From IMG/VR virus record IMGVR_UViG_3300018041_000026, positions 1-34,463 of that record: DNA of 34,463 nt; one strand, given 5' to 3'. The notes under the pieces were generated by a model that saw only the letters and a program-made list of their open reading frames with translations, did no database searches and was not told the DNA's origin. This document shows positions 26,304 to 33,697 of the stretch, in pieces (within the stretch, counting starts at the first letter, position 1; every line of letters starts with the position of its first letter). A program made the translations under genes and the position numbers. This DNA comes from a virus.

Positions 26304-27447
26304 CTAATGGAAAGTAATGGGTTAAACGTGCGATTTGTCCTTTGTCTTTAGAGTGAATAAAACCTTCAATAGCAGGCATATTCATGTAGCCGTTATCGGC
26401 GTGCCACCTATCAGCTTCTGAAGGGGTGCGTAATGTTTCGATAGTACAACTAACGGTATCCTTAGACATTTTGTGGTGGTAGTGGTGTAGGTACCAGTAC
26501 CTAAAGTCACCTTTATTTAGGTCGTCTGTAGCCTCTATAGACATAAGCTCACCTAAGTTATTCTGCTTAGCCCCATCCCCGTGAGTTGTTCCTATCAAGT
26601 TCTTTCCGTACTTAAAATACTTTCTATGTCTAAGGTCTGAGTCGAACGTAATGTTTTTACAGTCCTTGAACCAAGTCTGGATAGCATCCGCTAAAAAGAA
26701 CCCGTGTGTGTAGTCGTGGTTTGAGGGATTGAAAACAAAGTGTACGTCAGCAACCTTCATTAGCTCCTCTAACACCTCGACATAAAGTCTTTTAGCAATT
26801 AAGAAGTTATCGTACCACATACCGTCAGTATCCTGAGGAGTTCCTGAAGTTGTAGTTCTTTTTGGTGAATCGATATGAAGGATATCGTTACCCGCAACAA
26901 AAAGTATTTTGTCTATCTGAAAACCAGATGCTTTTTCTAAGATACCTCTTACTCCTTCCTTGACTCTTTGTACTGCGACTTGATTGTTGTAGTCTTTTCC
27001 CGTTGCGAAGACAGTAGATAGTTTGCCAATATGTACATCAGCGGGGTCAACAACAAGTAAATGACCATCAGCAACAACAGTCCTTTTGATCGGTTCATAT
27101 TTAAACGTGTGGTTTTTAATTGCGTCTAAGTGATCGTTTAACATATCGTCAAACGTAGGCCCATCATTATCTTGTTTAAAGGCTATTGACCAGTGTTTAC
27201 CTTTATACCACCCGTGTTTTACGTTCTCAAAAGGAACACCTGCTTCTTCGCAAGCCTTAGTTAAGCCCGGATTATTTTCCTGAGCCTCCATCTTTCTAAT
27301 AGTGTAACGAGCTAATTGATATAGGTTGTTTTCACTTTGTTCGTAAGAACCTTCAGAATACATTGTTCTTGCTAGTTCTTTCAGGTTTGTTATACCTGAC
27401 CTGTAGAGCTCAATAGCTCTTTCTTTTACATGATTGTACTTATGCAT
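26293..27447 (-). CDS. Calcineurin-like metallophosphoesterase
   Basis: This 384-residue protein has the full two-metal phosphoesterase signature: DPADVHIG (134-141; D137, H139), AGNDIL (185-190; D188), PSNHDYTHG (241-249; N243, H244), THGD (288-291; H289) and HHYHH (321-325; H-x-H). The first ~55 residues look like a helical DNA-binding or HTH-like segment (VKERAIELYRSGITNLKELA). Phage members are often called SbcD-like or DNA repair exonucleases; the substrate here cannot be read from sequence. GND replaces the usual GD-x and SNHD the usual GNHD. The gene overlaps an upstream 58-residue ORF by 8 nt and the downstream gene by 11 nt. Probably it acts on nucleic acid during replication or host DNA breakdown. 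Confidence 0.85.
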   Translation of the reverse strand: MHKYNHVKERAIELYRSGITNLKELARTMYSEGSYEQSENNLYQLARYTIRKMEAQENNPGLTKACEEAGVPFENVKHGWYKGKHWSIAFKQDNDGPTFDDMLNDHLDAIKNHTFKYEPIKRTVVADGHLLVVDPADVHIGKLSTVFATGKDYNNQVAVQRVKEGVRGILEKASGFQIDKILFVAGNDILHIDSPKRTTTSGTPQDTDGMWYDNFLIAKRLYVEVLEELMKVADVHFVFNPSNHDYTHGFFLADAIQTWFKDCKNITFDSDLRHRKYFKYGKNLIGTTHGDGAKQNNLGELMSIEATDDLNKGDFRYWYLHHYHHKMSKDTVSCTIETLRTPSEADRWHADNGYMNMPAIEGFIHSKDKGQIARLTHYFPLDEN

Positions 27448-27616
27448 TATCGATTGAATTTAGGATTTCTTCTAGTAGTTCCTCCAACGCAATAGAAGAT
27501 TTTTTTATAGCATCGAAGTCTTCATCGACAAGCCCTTCATATATTTCATCAACAAGGTCATGAACCTGATCCATTAATCGGTTTATGTACCTCAGTTTGT
27601 TATCGATGTAACTCAT
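27440..27616 (-). CDS. 58-residue acidic helical protein (small gene)
   Basis: A 58-residue frame starts ATG at 27616 and ends TAA at 27440-27442, overlapping the phosphoesterase start by 8 nt. It reads MSYIDNKLRYINRLMDQVHD, then an acidic helix-rich rest ending LEEILNSIDNA. Hydrophobic spacing suggests two helices or a helical hairpin. A leftward TATATTTG box ends 19 nt before the ATG, the same spacing as other genes of the phage, and the frame fills an otherwise empty 170-nt gap. These are good reasons to believe it is real. Function unknown; coupling to the phosphoesterase suggests a partner or regulator. Confidence 0.65.
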   Translation of the reverse strand: MSYIDNKLRYINRLMDQVHDLVDEIYEGLVDEDFDAIKKSSIALEELLEEILNSIDNA

Positions 27617-27635
27617 TCTTATTGTGTTAGATACA

Positions 27636-27643
27636 CAAATATA
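27636..27643 (-). promoter_or_regulatory. Leftward Bacteroidota-type promoter -7 box (TATATTTG)
   Basis: The minus strand reads TATATTTG, ending 19 nt before the ATG at 27616. It would start the unit from the 58-residue protein through DUF3310, ending at the convergent terminator. Confidence 0.62.
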
Positions 27644-27678
27644 TAGAATAAGTAGACTGAGGTTAATAACTTCTTATA

Positions 27679-27686
27679 CAAAGATA
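27679..27686 (-). promoter_or_regulatory. Second leftward promoter-like box (TATCTTTG)
   Basis: The minus strand reads TATCTTTG just after the stop of the 81-residue gene. It is 43 nt upstream of the first box and could be an alternative promoter for the same unit. Its distance to the start codon (62 nt) is longer than usual here. Confidence 0.35.
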
Positions 27687-27693
27687 TTAACAG

Positions 27694-27939
27694 TTAGTCC
27701 AATTCTTCAAGAACAATAGTTCTTAGAAACTCTGATCCAACAACTGGATCAATTTTATTAATGGCTCTAGCCATCTTTTTCCATTTACGGTCAGCTTCTT
27801 TAATTTCTGCTTTAGTAGAATCAGTGCCTAAGTTACATCTTAGCTCTGCATTAATACGCAAACACTCTTCTACTTTTTGTCTAACAGTCCACGTAGTGAA
27901 CCCCATGAACTTATCTAAGTCCTCAAATTTATACGCCAT
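27694..27939 (-). CDS. Small helical protein of unknown function
   Basis: This 81-residue protein appears fully helical, with a Lys-rich central helix (STKAEIKEADRKWKKMARAI) and an acidic last segment (FLRTIVLEELD). A basic middle with acidic ends could support nucleic acid or protein binding. It overlaps the upstream acidic protein gene by 11 nt and is the last gene before the internal promoter region. No known motif is recognised. Confidence 0.55.
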   Translation of the reverse strand: MAYKFEDLDKFMGFTTWTVRQKVEECLRINAELRCNLGTDSTKAEIKEADRKWKKMARAINKIDPVVGSEFLRTIVLEELD

Positions 27940-28213
27940 ATTTAATGTATTTATTTAAATTAATATAATCTAGAAACGTGTCGATATCTATCTCAACAAT
28001 ATCAACTACAAGAACCTCTATCGGTGATTCAAAAACAATGTCAGCTACAAAAAAATAGTCTCCTATTTCAGTCTTCACAACAAAAGCTTGCTGATCTATA
28101 ACATACTCCTCACCAGGATACTCAACGTCATTAACTACGTCTAATATATCCCACTTAATATCGTCGTACTTTGCAGTCAAGTATCTATCAACATCGATCG
28201 ATATCTGTATCAT
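27929..28213 (-). CDS. Small, very acidic beta-rich protein (possible DNA mimic)
   Basis: The frame extends to an ATG at 28249, but the ATG at 28213 is the better start: it follows GAGGAG by 6 nt and lies just after the stop of the upstream VRR-NUC gene, avoiding a 35-nt overlap. The 94-residue product contains about 21 Asp/Glu and only 6 Lys/Arg, spread along beta-like stretches (DYFFVADIVFESPIEVLVVD; IVEIDIDTFLDYINL). Such composition is seen in phage DNA-mimic inhibitors, but also in ordinary small acidic proteins, so this is only a hint. It has no signal peptide or catalytic motif and overlaps the next gene by 11 nt. Confidence 0.55.
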   Translation of the reverse strand: MIQISIDVDRYLTAKYDDIKWDILDVVNDVEYPGEEYVIDQQAFVVKTEIGDYFFVADIVFESPIEVLVVDIVEIDIDTFLDYINLNKYIKYGV

Positions 28214-28214
28214 A

Positions 28215-28457
28215 CTATTCTCCTCTGTAAACCTCAGTTGTGAATCCATACTTACCTAGTTCTTTTAATCTATACTCTTGTATTTTACTAAGCTTACCGT
28301 TAGGTGTTTTAATCTCTGAAAAAATCACACGCCCGTCAGGGTGTATTCCCAACACATCTGGTATACCATTTTTATTTGTTTTGACAAGCTTCAGAACATA
28401 ATACCCTTGCTTTTCAAGTTGGTCTATCCTTTTCTTTTGTATCTGTTGCTCAGTCAT
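28215..28457 (-). CDS. VRR-NUC domain nuclease
   Basis: This 80-residue protein is a minimal VRR-NUC, a PD-(D/E)XK-type fold: GIPDVLGIHPDGRVIFSEIK (31-50) holds D34 and the E48-x-K50 pair, followed by TPNGKLSKIQ with Q60. Phage stand-alone VRR-NUC proteins of this size are known as structure-selective endonucleases. The stop lies 2 nt before the next start, and its own start is 9 nt after the stop of the SNF2-type helicase. The helicase-nuclease pair suggests joint action on branched recombination or replication intermediates. Host DNA degradation is an alternative. Confidence 0.88.
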   Translation of the reverse strand: MTEQQIQKKRIDQLEKQGYYVLKLVKTNKNGIPDVLGIHPDGRVIFSEIKTPNGKLSKIQEYRLKELGKYGFTTEVYRGE

Positions 28458-28466
28458 ATAACAAAT

Positions 28467-29699
28467 TTAAGAAAAATCTTTTCTGAAGTGTCTGAGGGTA
28501 TAATCCTTTTTGTTTGACACAGCTCTGTAAACTTTTTTCTCAATTCCGTTTTTAGAAAACAACCAATATACCTTATTGTATTTTCGGTCTTTAGTTGTCA
28601 TTCGATCACGAGCTTGCCAGTAGCTTGTAGCACTGAAATCTATGTTGTAGAAAACAATGAAGTCAGCGTTACGAAGTGATATACCTTCTCTACCAGATAC
28701 AATCTGAAGCGCTATGTGTTTAGCTTTTCCAGAGTCAAAGTCTTCTAGTGTAGTGCAAACCTCATCACCAAAAACTTGTTTGATAGCATCAAGCTCAGCT
28801 TTGAACTTGTAGAAGATTCCCAACCTATTATCAGTAAACCTCCACTTTATATATTCAGCCTTACTAGTGTCTAGCACAGCACTATTACCACTCTCAAACT
28901 TAACAGTTCCACTATACATCTGGTGTAGCTTAGACATTAGTTTAACTCCAGTGTCAGCAAGAATAACTTCTTCTTTACCTTCTACAACTAAATCTCTTTT
29001 TAGCCTACTACAAAGTTCATAGGTAGATTGTTTAATAGGAACCTCAATGATTTCTTCCTCAATCGATGACTCAAACCCCGCTTCTTTTTGTGTGTAAGAA
29101 ATTGTATAAGGCTCCATTGCTTCCGGAATTTCTTTCCGACCATCGGAATAGTCATTGATATTGAACCCATTGATTTTTTTCTGGGTAACATTAACGTAGT
29201 CCTTTGCAAACTTGTAGAAACTCTTGTACTCCGAGAATGGGTTGTTGGAAACCCCATACACCTGATGGTACATCTGAGAGTACGATTCAGGTGTTGGAGT
29301 ACCAGAAAGGAAGATTACGTACGGGTTGTTCACTACCATCATCTTCTTGACAAGCTTTGCTCTAGAGCTAGGTTTAGGAAACGCACCTAGAGAATGTGCC
29401 TCGTCTACAATAATAGTGTGCCAACCTTTTTCAGAAACCTTATGTAGGCTCTCGTAGTTTATTATAGTTATCTTAAAGCTAGGTTTCAAGAGATCGTAGT
29501 CGTCTTGAATGTTAGGTATAGCTTTTTTCTTTGTAACAAAAAGTACGTTGTAACCACAAGCTAATGTGTCTGCGATACCTAAACTAGTAAGTGTCTTACC
29601 AGTTCTAACCTCCATAGCCAAATACAACATTCGCTTTTCACGAAGTATCTGGTAGCCTCTGGAAATAATATCTTTTTGGTAGTCCCTAAACTCAACCAT
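28467..29699 (-). CDS. SNF2-type superfamily 2 helicase / translocase
   Basis: This 410-residue protein carries helicase motifs in order: Q-like RDYQKD (5-10), Walker A VRTGKT (31-36), motif II IIVDEAH (96-102), motif III SGTPTP (132-137), motif V IVSGREGISLRNADFIVFYN (333-352), and a motif VI variant QARDR (362-366), where QAxxR-x-x-R is usual. It lacks extra domains, a compact form typical of phage SNF2-like proteins next to VRR-NUC genes. It probably translocates on DNA to remodel forks or joints. It overlaps the upstream gene by 8 nt. The catalytic motifs are intact. Confidence 0.9.
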   Translation of the reverse strand: MVEFRDYQKDIISRGYQILREKRMLYLAMEVRTGKTLTSLGIADTLACGYNVLFVTKKKAIPNIQDDYDLLKPSFKITIINYESLHKVSEKGWHTIIVDEAHSLGAFPKPSSRAKLVKKMMVVNNPYVIFLSGTPTPESYSQMYHQVYGVSNNPFSEYKSFYKFAKDYVNVTQKKINGFNINDYSDGRKEIPEAMEPYTISYTQKEAGFESSIEEEIIEVPIKQSTYELCSRLKRDLVVEGKEEVILADTGVKLMSKLHQMYSGTVKFESGNSAVLDTSKAEYIKWRFTDNRLGIFYKFKAELDAIKQVFGDEVCTTLEDFDSGKAKHIALQIVSGREGISLRNADFIVFYNIDFSATSYWQARDRMTTKDRKYNKVYWLFSKNGIEKKVYRAVSNKKDYTLRHFRKDFS

Positions 29700-30003
29700 A
29701 TCTTTCTCTTAGTTTTGCGTACACATCCCAACAGGCTACTGCTGCTTCTGTACTATCTTTATAAATCTTACTTCCTACTGTTACTTTACTGGTATACTTA
29801 ACTCCATCCTTGTAAATGAAGTCTTTACCCTCAGTAGTTATACCACCTTTACGGATATGTATTTGGCACTCTTTACTTCCGTAGTAACCACCGTACCTGT
29901 CGGGTATCCACTCAACAGGTTGGATGGTTACTTGGAAGTCATTCTCTACGCACCAATTAAAATTCGAACATATCGTCGTCATCTCTTCTGAGCTCGGAAA
30001 CAT
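29692..30003 (-). CDS. Small protein of unknown function between primase and helicase
   Basis: The frame from ATG 30003 gives 103 residues and overlaps the primase by 47 nt. A second ATG at 29982 (MTTICSNFNWCVENDF) would cut the overlap to 26 nt and is plausible. Beta-rich segments (FQVTIQPVEW; ECQIHIRKGGITT; YTSKVTVGSKIYK) are followed by a helix (STEAAVACWDVYAKLRERYG). Cys residues are few and not arranged as a zinc knuckle. No function is recognised; its position suggests a replication accessory. Confidence 0.55.
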   Translation of the reverse strand: MFPSSEEMTTICSNFNWCVENDFQVTIQPVEWIPDRYGGYYGSKECQIHIRKGGITTEGKDFIYKDGVKYTSKVTVGSKIYKDSTEAAVACWDVYAKLRERYG

Positions 30004-32386
30004 CTACTTCTTTTTTAGAGTTAAACATAATCCATCTACCCATCTTCTCTCTTCCATCAGTAACCTCTACGTTATCTAAGAATTTACCGTATAGGTCAAG
30101 CCACTTGTAGAAAAGAGTTCTGGATATAGTGTACTTAGCTTTAGGAGCGTAATCAGGGTTGTCAAGTATAAAGTCGTTATACAAGTCGTCCTTAAATATT
30201 CGTTTGTCGTAAACAATTAAGTCTGACTTAATAGACCCATCAACTAATCCACACCACTCAATAAACTCTTGTCGTGTCTCCTGACCAAGCTTCTTAATCT
30301 TACTGTTCTTAGATTGTGAAACGATAAGCCCGTGACGTAAGAAGAATTGTAGGTTGTTTATCATATAGTTGTCAAACACCACCCACTCTTCGTCTGACCA
30401 CTCGTCAAACAAACGCTTACCAAACTCATCAACTGGAGTGAAGTCTGCTTTATAGTATTGCTTTAGCTCCAACTCGAACTTACGTCTAACGAAAGAGTTA
30501 CCCGTACCCCTAACTGTGTAGTTAGTAGTAATGATAATCTTAGGTGAGTACCTGAATGGTATGCTGATAGCGTCCTTGTTTTTCTTCTCAATAGTAATAC
30601 CCTCAGTAATAACTGAGAATAGTCTTTCGAAGTCAAAACCTTTCTTAACGTCATCAAAAGTAACCACTTGAGTGTCGGTAGATATCGTCTGGTAAGCGAA
30701 GGACTTGTCAAAAGAAAATGCCTTACCATCTATGTAAGAAACTTTCTTCATCTTGCTTATCGCTTGAGCAAATATACCTTTACCGGTACCACCTTCTGGG
30801 TCGTTAGACATTTCCTCGTCATTAAGAATTATTGAAGGACAATAACCTGGATCCTTGTAACTGCTCATCAAGAACCCGATAGCGGACTCAATAGACTTAA
30901 TACGCTCATCTTCGTTTCCAGATATGTTATTGATAAAGGTTTTGAAGTCGCAGTTTTCAACGTCTACTACACTCCAGTCCCTATCGATAACTTGGTCACG
31001 CCAAACGTAACCGCCTAAGTCAATATAGTCGATCGAATCAATATCTTTTTTTGTTACACGAAGCGCACAGTTTCTGAAGTAAATAAACGACTCGTACTTC
31101 GTATCCTCAACAAAGTGAATGTTTACTGTATCCAAGAACGACAAGAAGTCTTCTTTGAAATAACGTGTCTTGTCAGCAAAGAAATTGTAGACAATCATGT
31201 CTCCCTTCTCTAACACATAGTTAAGCACAAAATCTTTTACCTCTTCTTCTGAAGCCTTATCAATAAGGTTGTTGGTTACACGAACAAATATGTATTTGTC
31301 TGAGCCGTGAGGAGTGAACTTGTAAAACCCGTTGTCTTCTAAAAACTCTTTGAATAAAAAGTGTTGTAGAGACACAGCTCCCTTATCTGAAACGCTCCAG
31401 AACTTATCCACTCCAGAGGTTTTTTCGATAGCCTCGTACACCTCGTTTAGGTTACCTTCATCGATCTCAAGTCTGCGCAGGTCTTTCTTTATTTCGCTAG
31501 AGGATGCTCCACTCTTTATTTTTTTTCTGATGTTTTGAAGTTGCGCCTCATCCTCGTAGAACTTTGTCCCAAACGCACTAGCGTTGCTATACGCTGAGTT
31601 TATTGTAGTTCTAATTTCTGTCATAGGAAAGTCCGACTGAGCCATGCTAGACATAAATATCTCAGCAGTGGTTTTAGTAATACCAAACTCATTGAAAGCA
31701 GAAGCAAGTATAAATACGTTGTGGTTACGCTCACCATCAACCAACCCATACTTTCTGTTCCACCACTTCATAAGTCTCTCGATAATTACCCCCTCGTCTG
31801 TAACTGGTATCGTTGTATTGAGGTCGTATTTATCAATAGGTTTACCCTCCAACTCAGACAACTCAGTCCACTCTTCAGAATCCATGTTGACATACATGTC
31901 TGGGTCTGAAGACTCGTAACAAACTCTAGAGATATTCTTTGATGTAACGTCGAAGTATTTTGAATCGAAGTGGTCTTGAAGAGCTTCGAAGTACCTCTTG
32001 TGGTTATCTGGCTCCGCAGGTATCTTAACAATAACCTTGAGTCCGTTACCGCTTGGAGACACAAAAGCCGCCATAACATATGGGTTCTCAGTCATAGCGT
32101 GCTTGTCTTCCAACATCACACCAGAGTTTTCGTACCCGTCGAAGTCAAGACATATAAGCCCACTATGCTCTATGATAGCGTCGTCAGCTCGTTTTTTAAA
32201 CTGACCGCTAAAACATATAGCGGGTAAGCCTTTCTTCAGTTCGTTTCTTTTAGATTTATCGTCTTCTTTTCTAATTTGATCGACTAACTCAGCGTACTTA
32301 CCATTTTTAATCCTATCAAATACGAACTCGACATCTCTATAAAAAGGGGTTGAGGTCTCTTTAATGTTCTTAAAAATAGTAATCAT
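29957..32386 (-). CDS. Replicative primase-helicase: BT4734/VirE-N-type primase fused to SF3 helicase
   Basis: This 809-residue protein has an N-terminal archaeo-eukaryotic primase-like region of BT4734/VirE-N type: GLICLDFDG with the catalytic pair D81-x-D83, then SPSGNGLK (110-117) and H129. A middle helical region links to an SF3/D5-like AAA+ helicase: Walker A PEGGTGKG (530-537; K536), Walker B VVTFDDV (574-580; D578, D579) and sensor-like KIIITTNY (616-623). The C-terminus is acidic (RRDDDDMFEF). It would prime and unwind DNA at the phage origin, which could remove the need for host primase and helicase loader. The start overlaps the stop of the DnaA-IV-like gene as ATGA, so the pair is translated together. 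Motifs are intact. Confidence 0.85.
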   Translation of the reverse strand: MITIFKNIKETSTPFYRDVEFVFDRIKNGKYAELVDQIRKEDDKSKRNELKKGLPAICFSGQFKKRADDAIIEHSGLICLDFDGYENSGVMLEDKHAMTENPYVMAAFVSPSGNGLKVIVKIPAEPDNHKRYFEALQDHFDSKYFDVTSKNISRVCYESSDPDMYVNMDSEEWTELSELEGKPIDKYDLNTTIPVTDEGVIIERLMKWWNRKYGLVDGERNHNVFILASAFNEFGITKTTAEIFMSSMAQSDFPMTEIRTTINSAYSNASAFGTKFYEDEAQLQNIRKKIKSGASSSEIKKDLRRLEIDEGNLNEVYEAIEKTSGVDKFWSVSDKGAVSLQHFLFKEFLEDNGFYKFTPHGSDKYIFVRVTNNLIDKASEEEVKDFVLNYVLEKGDMIVYNFFADKTRYFKEDFLSFLDTVNIHFVEDTKYESFIYFRNCALRVTKKDIDSIDYIDLGGYVWRDQVIDRDWSVVDVENCDFKTFINNISGNEDERIKSIESAIGFLMSSYKDPGYCPSIILNDEEMSNDPEGGTGKGIFAQAISKMKKVSYIDGKAFSFDKSFAYQTISTDTQVVTFDDVKKGFDFERLFSVITEGITIEKKNKDAISIPFRYSPKIIITTNYTVRGTGNSFVRRKFELELKQYYKADFTPVDEFGKRLFDEWSDEEWVVFDNYMINNLQFFLRHGLIVSQSKNSKIKKLGQETRQEFIEWCGLVDGSIKSDLIVYDKRIFKDDLYNDFILDNPDYAPKAKYTISRTLFYKWLDLYGKFLDNVEVTDGREKMGRWIMFNSKKEVDVSELRRDDDDMFEF

Positions 32387-32901
32387 TGTTTAGCCATGTA
32401 ATTAGTTAGGTTGTTTAGTCTCTCTAGAAACTCTGGTAAATTATTTTCTGGTACTCGGCTAATATATTTAGATACCCTTTCGTCACTTTGAGAAAGGTCA
32501 AGTCCTTTTATATATTCTTTTAGTGCTGATACCTCGTTAGTCAACTCTTCGTTAACCTCTAAATAATGTTTTTCGATCTCACCCTCAATAGATAAAGCAA
32601 CCTTAGAGTCATCTTTTTTAATGACCTTTTTATACACAATATCTTTAGCTACAAGGTATGCGTTGTAGAATTCTGGTTCAAACCTTTGAATTACCTCGAA
32701 GTTCTTTTCTAGGTGAAATAAAACTGTTGCGTGGTCTTTACCCACTTCCCCTCCAATAGCTGAAAGTGAGTACTTGGTAACGTCTCTAGCTATCTTAAAG
32801 TAGATAACTCTAGCGTATATTACATTTCTTTTTCTGTTGTTTGCTCTAAGGTCAATACCCGTAACGTCAGAAACGACGCTAATAATCTCGTTCAGTTTCA
32901 T
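32383..32901 (-). CDS. Origin-binding protein resembling DnaA domain IV without the ATPase
   Basis: The N-terminal ~70 of 172 residues follow the DnaA C-terminal DNA-binding domain: a basic helix (NNRKRNVIYARVIYFKIARD, 21-40) as in R-x-R-x-VV-x-ARQIAMYLAR, then SLSAIGGEVG (45-54) and the signature GKDHATVLFHLEKN (54-67), equal to DnaA GRDHTTVLHA. The remaining ~100 residues are charged, helical and coiled-coil-like (ELTNEVSALKEYIKGLDL), possibly for dimerisation or primase contact. No Walker motif is present, so it is not a full DnaA. It would bind DnaA-box-like sites and bring in the primase-helicase encoded next (ATGA overlap). It lies behind a terminator, suggesting lower expression than SSB. 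Confidence 0.8.
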   Translation of the reverse strand: MKLNEIISVVSDVTGIDLRANNRKRNVIYARVIYFKIARDVTKYSLSAIGGEVGKDHATVLFHLEKNFEVIQRFEPEFYNAYLVAKDIVYKKVIKKDDSKVALSIEGEIEKHYLEVNEELTNEVSALKEYIKGLDLSQSDERVSKYISRVPENNLPEFLERLNNLTNYMAKQ

Positions 32902-32922
32902 ATGATTGTATTTAAATAAGAT

Positions 32923-32951
32923 AAAAAAGGGCAGGTGTGTTAAGCCTGCCC
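32923..32951 (-). terminator. Leftward terminator inside the replication block
   Basis: GGGCAGG (32929-32935) pairs perfectly with CCTGCCC (32945-32951) around a 9-nt loop. On the minus strand the stem is followed by a TTTTTTATCTTATTT run. It lies between the ssb-like gene and the DnaA-IV-like gene. No promoter box was found between it and the next start, so it probably acts as a leaky attenuator. Confidence 0.8.
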
Positions 32952-32973
32952 GATAGATTACTAGTTGGTTAAC

Positions 32974-33642
32974 TTAGAACCCTAAGTCATCCACTTCTTC
33001 AGCTTCAATAACTTCGATTTGGTTTACATCTTTATTGAAGTAACCCTCCATGTAGTTTTGAAGTTCACCCGCTACGCTATCAGCTTTTGCTGAATCTTTA
33101 GCAGTTAGGTTCTTGCCTAGTACAAAGTTAGGTGTAGAGTACTTAACACTCCCTTTCTTCGCTTCATTAGCTTCGTTTACCTCAATCCACTGGTTGTCTA
33201 GTAGATTTTTGTTGGCCTCAACAAAGTCAGACCATTCTTTTACACCTGCTCCTTTTAGGGATAGGTTAGCTAAAGTTCCGTCCTCAAGCATAATGTAAAT
33301 CGATCTGTGGTAACGACCACCTGCTTGTTGAACTTTTGCTTTGATGTCTTTGTAAAGACCCGAAGCAATTTCACCACCTTTAAACGCACGTACCGTCATC
33401 GGCTCAGTGCCAATGTAGTAAACTTCGTTCGACCAGATTCCAGATTCCGAAGCATCGTTCCAACCTTTTACGGTGTGGTAGTGTTGCAGGAACAAGAACT
33501 TTGTAGGTAGTTGAACTTGAACTTTTTGACCTGCTTCTTTGTCATAGTACTCGAAGCATTTGTCATTTGATTTCCACTCTAAGTATTTAGTAGTGGGGTT
33601 AGAGCTTTTGCTCTCTTGAGAAGTGTGGCTGATTCTTGCCAT
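32974..33642 (-). CDS. Probable single-stranded DNA-binding protein
   Basis: This 222-residue protein has a central beta-rich, Lys- and aromatic-rich region (VQVQLPTKFLFLQHYHTVKG; SNEVYYIGTEPMTVRAFKGG; RYHRSIYIMLEDGTLANLSL) compatible with an OB fold. It ends in an acidic tip EAEEVDDLGF, close to the SSB C-terminal tail that binds partner proteins (DDDIPF in E. coli). It is the first gene of its unit, behind a leftward promoter box and a long structured leader, and before a terminator, consistent with high and regulated output. I infer SSB from tail, composition and position; the OB fold is not proven from sequence. Confidence 0.62.
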   Translation of the reverse strand: MARISHTSQESKSSNPTTKYLEWKSNDKCFEYYDKEAGQKVQVQLPTKFLFLQHYHTVKGWNDASESGIWSNEVYYIGTEPMTVRAFKGGEIASGLYKDIKAKVQQAGGRYHRSIYIMLEDGTLANLSLKGAGVKEWSDFVEANKNLLDNQWIEVNEANEAKKGSVKYSTPNFVLGKNLTAKDSAKADSVAGELQNYMEGYFNKDVNQIEVIEAEEVDDLGF

Positions 33643-33674
33643 AATAAAAAGTGTTTTAAAGTACGAACATCAAC

Positions 33675-33691
33675 GCCCTGTCCGCTTGGGC
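33675..33691 (-). other. D-arm-like hairpin in the ssb leader
   Basis: On the minus strand GCCC-AAGCGGACA-GGGC folds into a 4-bp stem with a 9-nt loop. The loop (AA-GC-GG-AC-A) resembles a tRNA D loop, with A14, G18, G19 and A21 equivalents. It lies 6 nt downstream of the tRNA-like minihelix, in reverse order from a normal tRNA. Confidence 0.35.
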
Positions 33692-33697
33692 TCTCGT

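Noticed and set aside
26044-26307. Plus-strand frame of 87 codons opposite the conserved acidic protein
   Set aside because: It is the complement of a real minus-strand gene with recognisable family sequence, no promoter or neighbours on the plus strand, and a Ser/Ile-rich translation typical of a shadow.
28214-28249. Upstream ATG (28249) for the acidic protein
   Set aside because: It would overlap the VRR-NUC gene by 35 nt, while the ATG at 28213 has a good GAGGAG site and follows that gene's stop directly.
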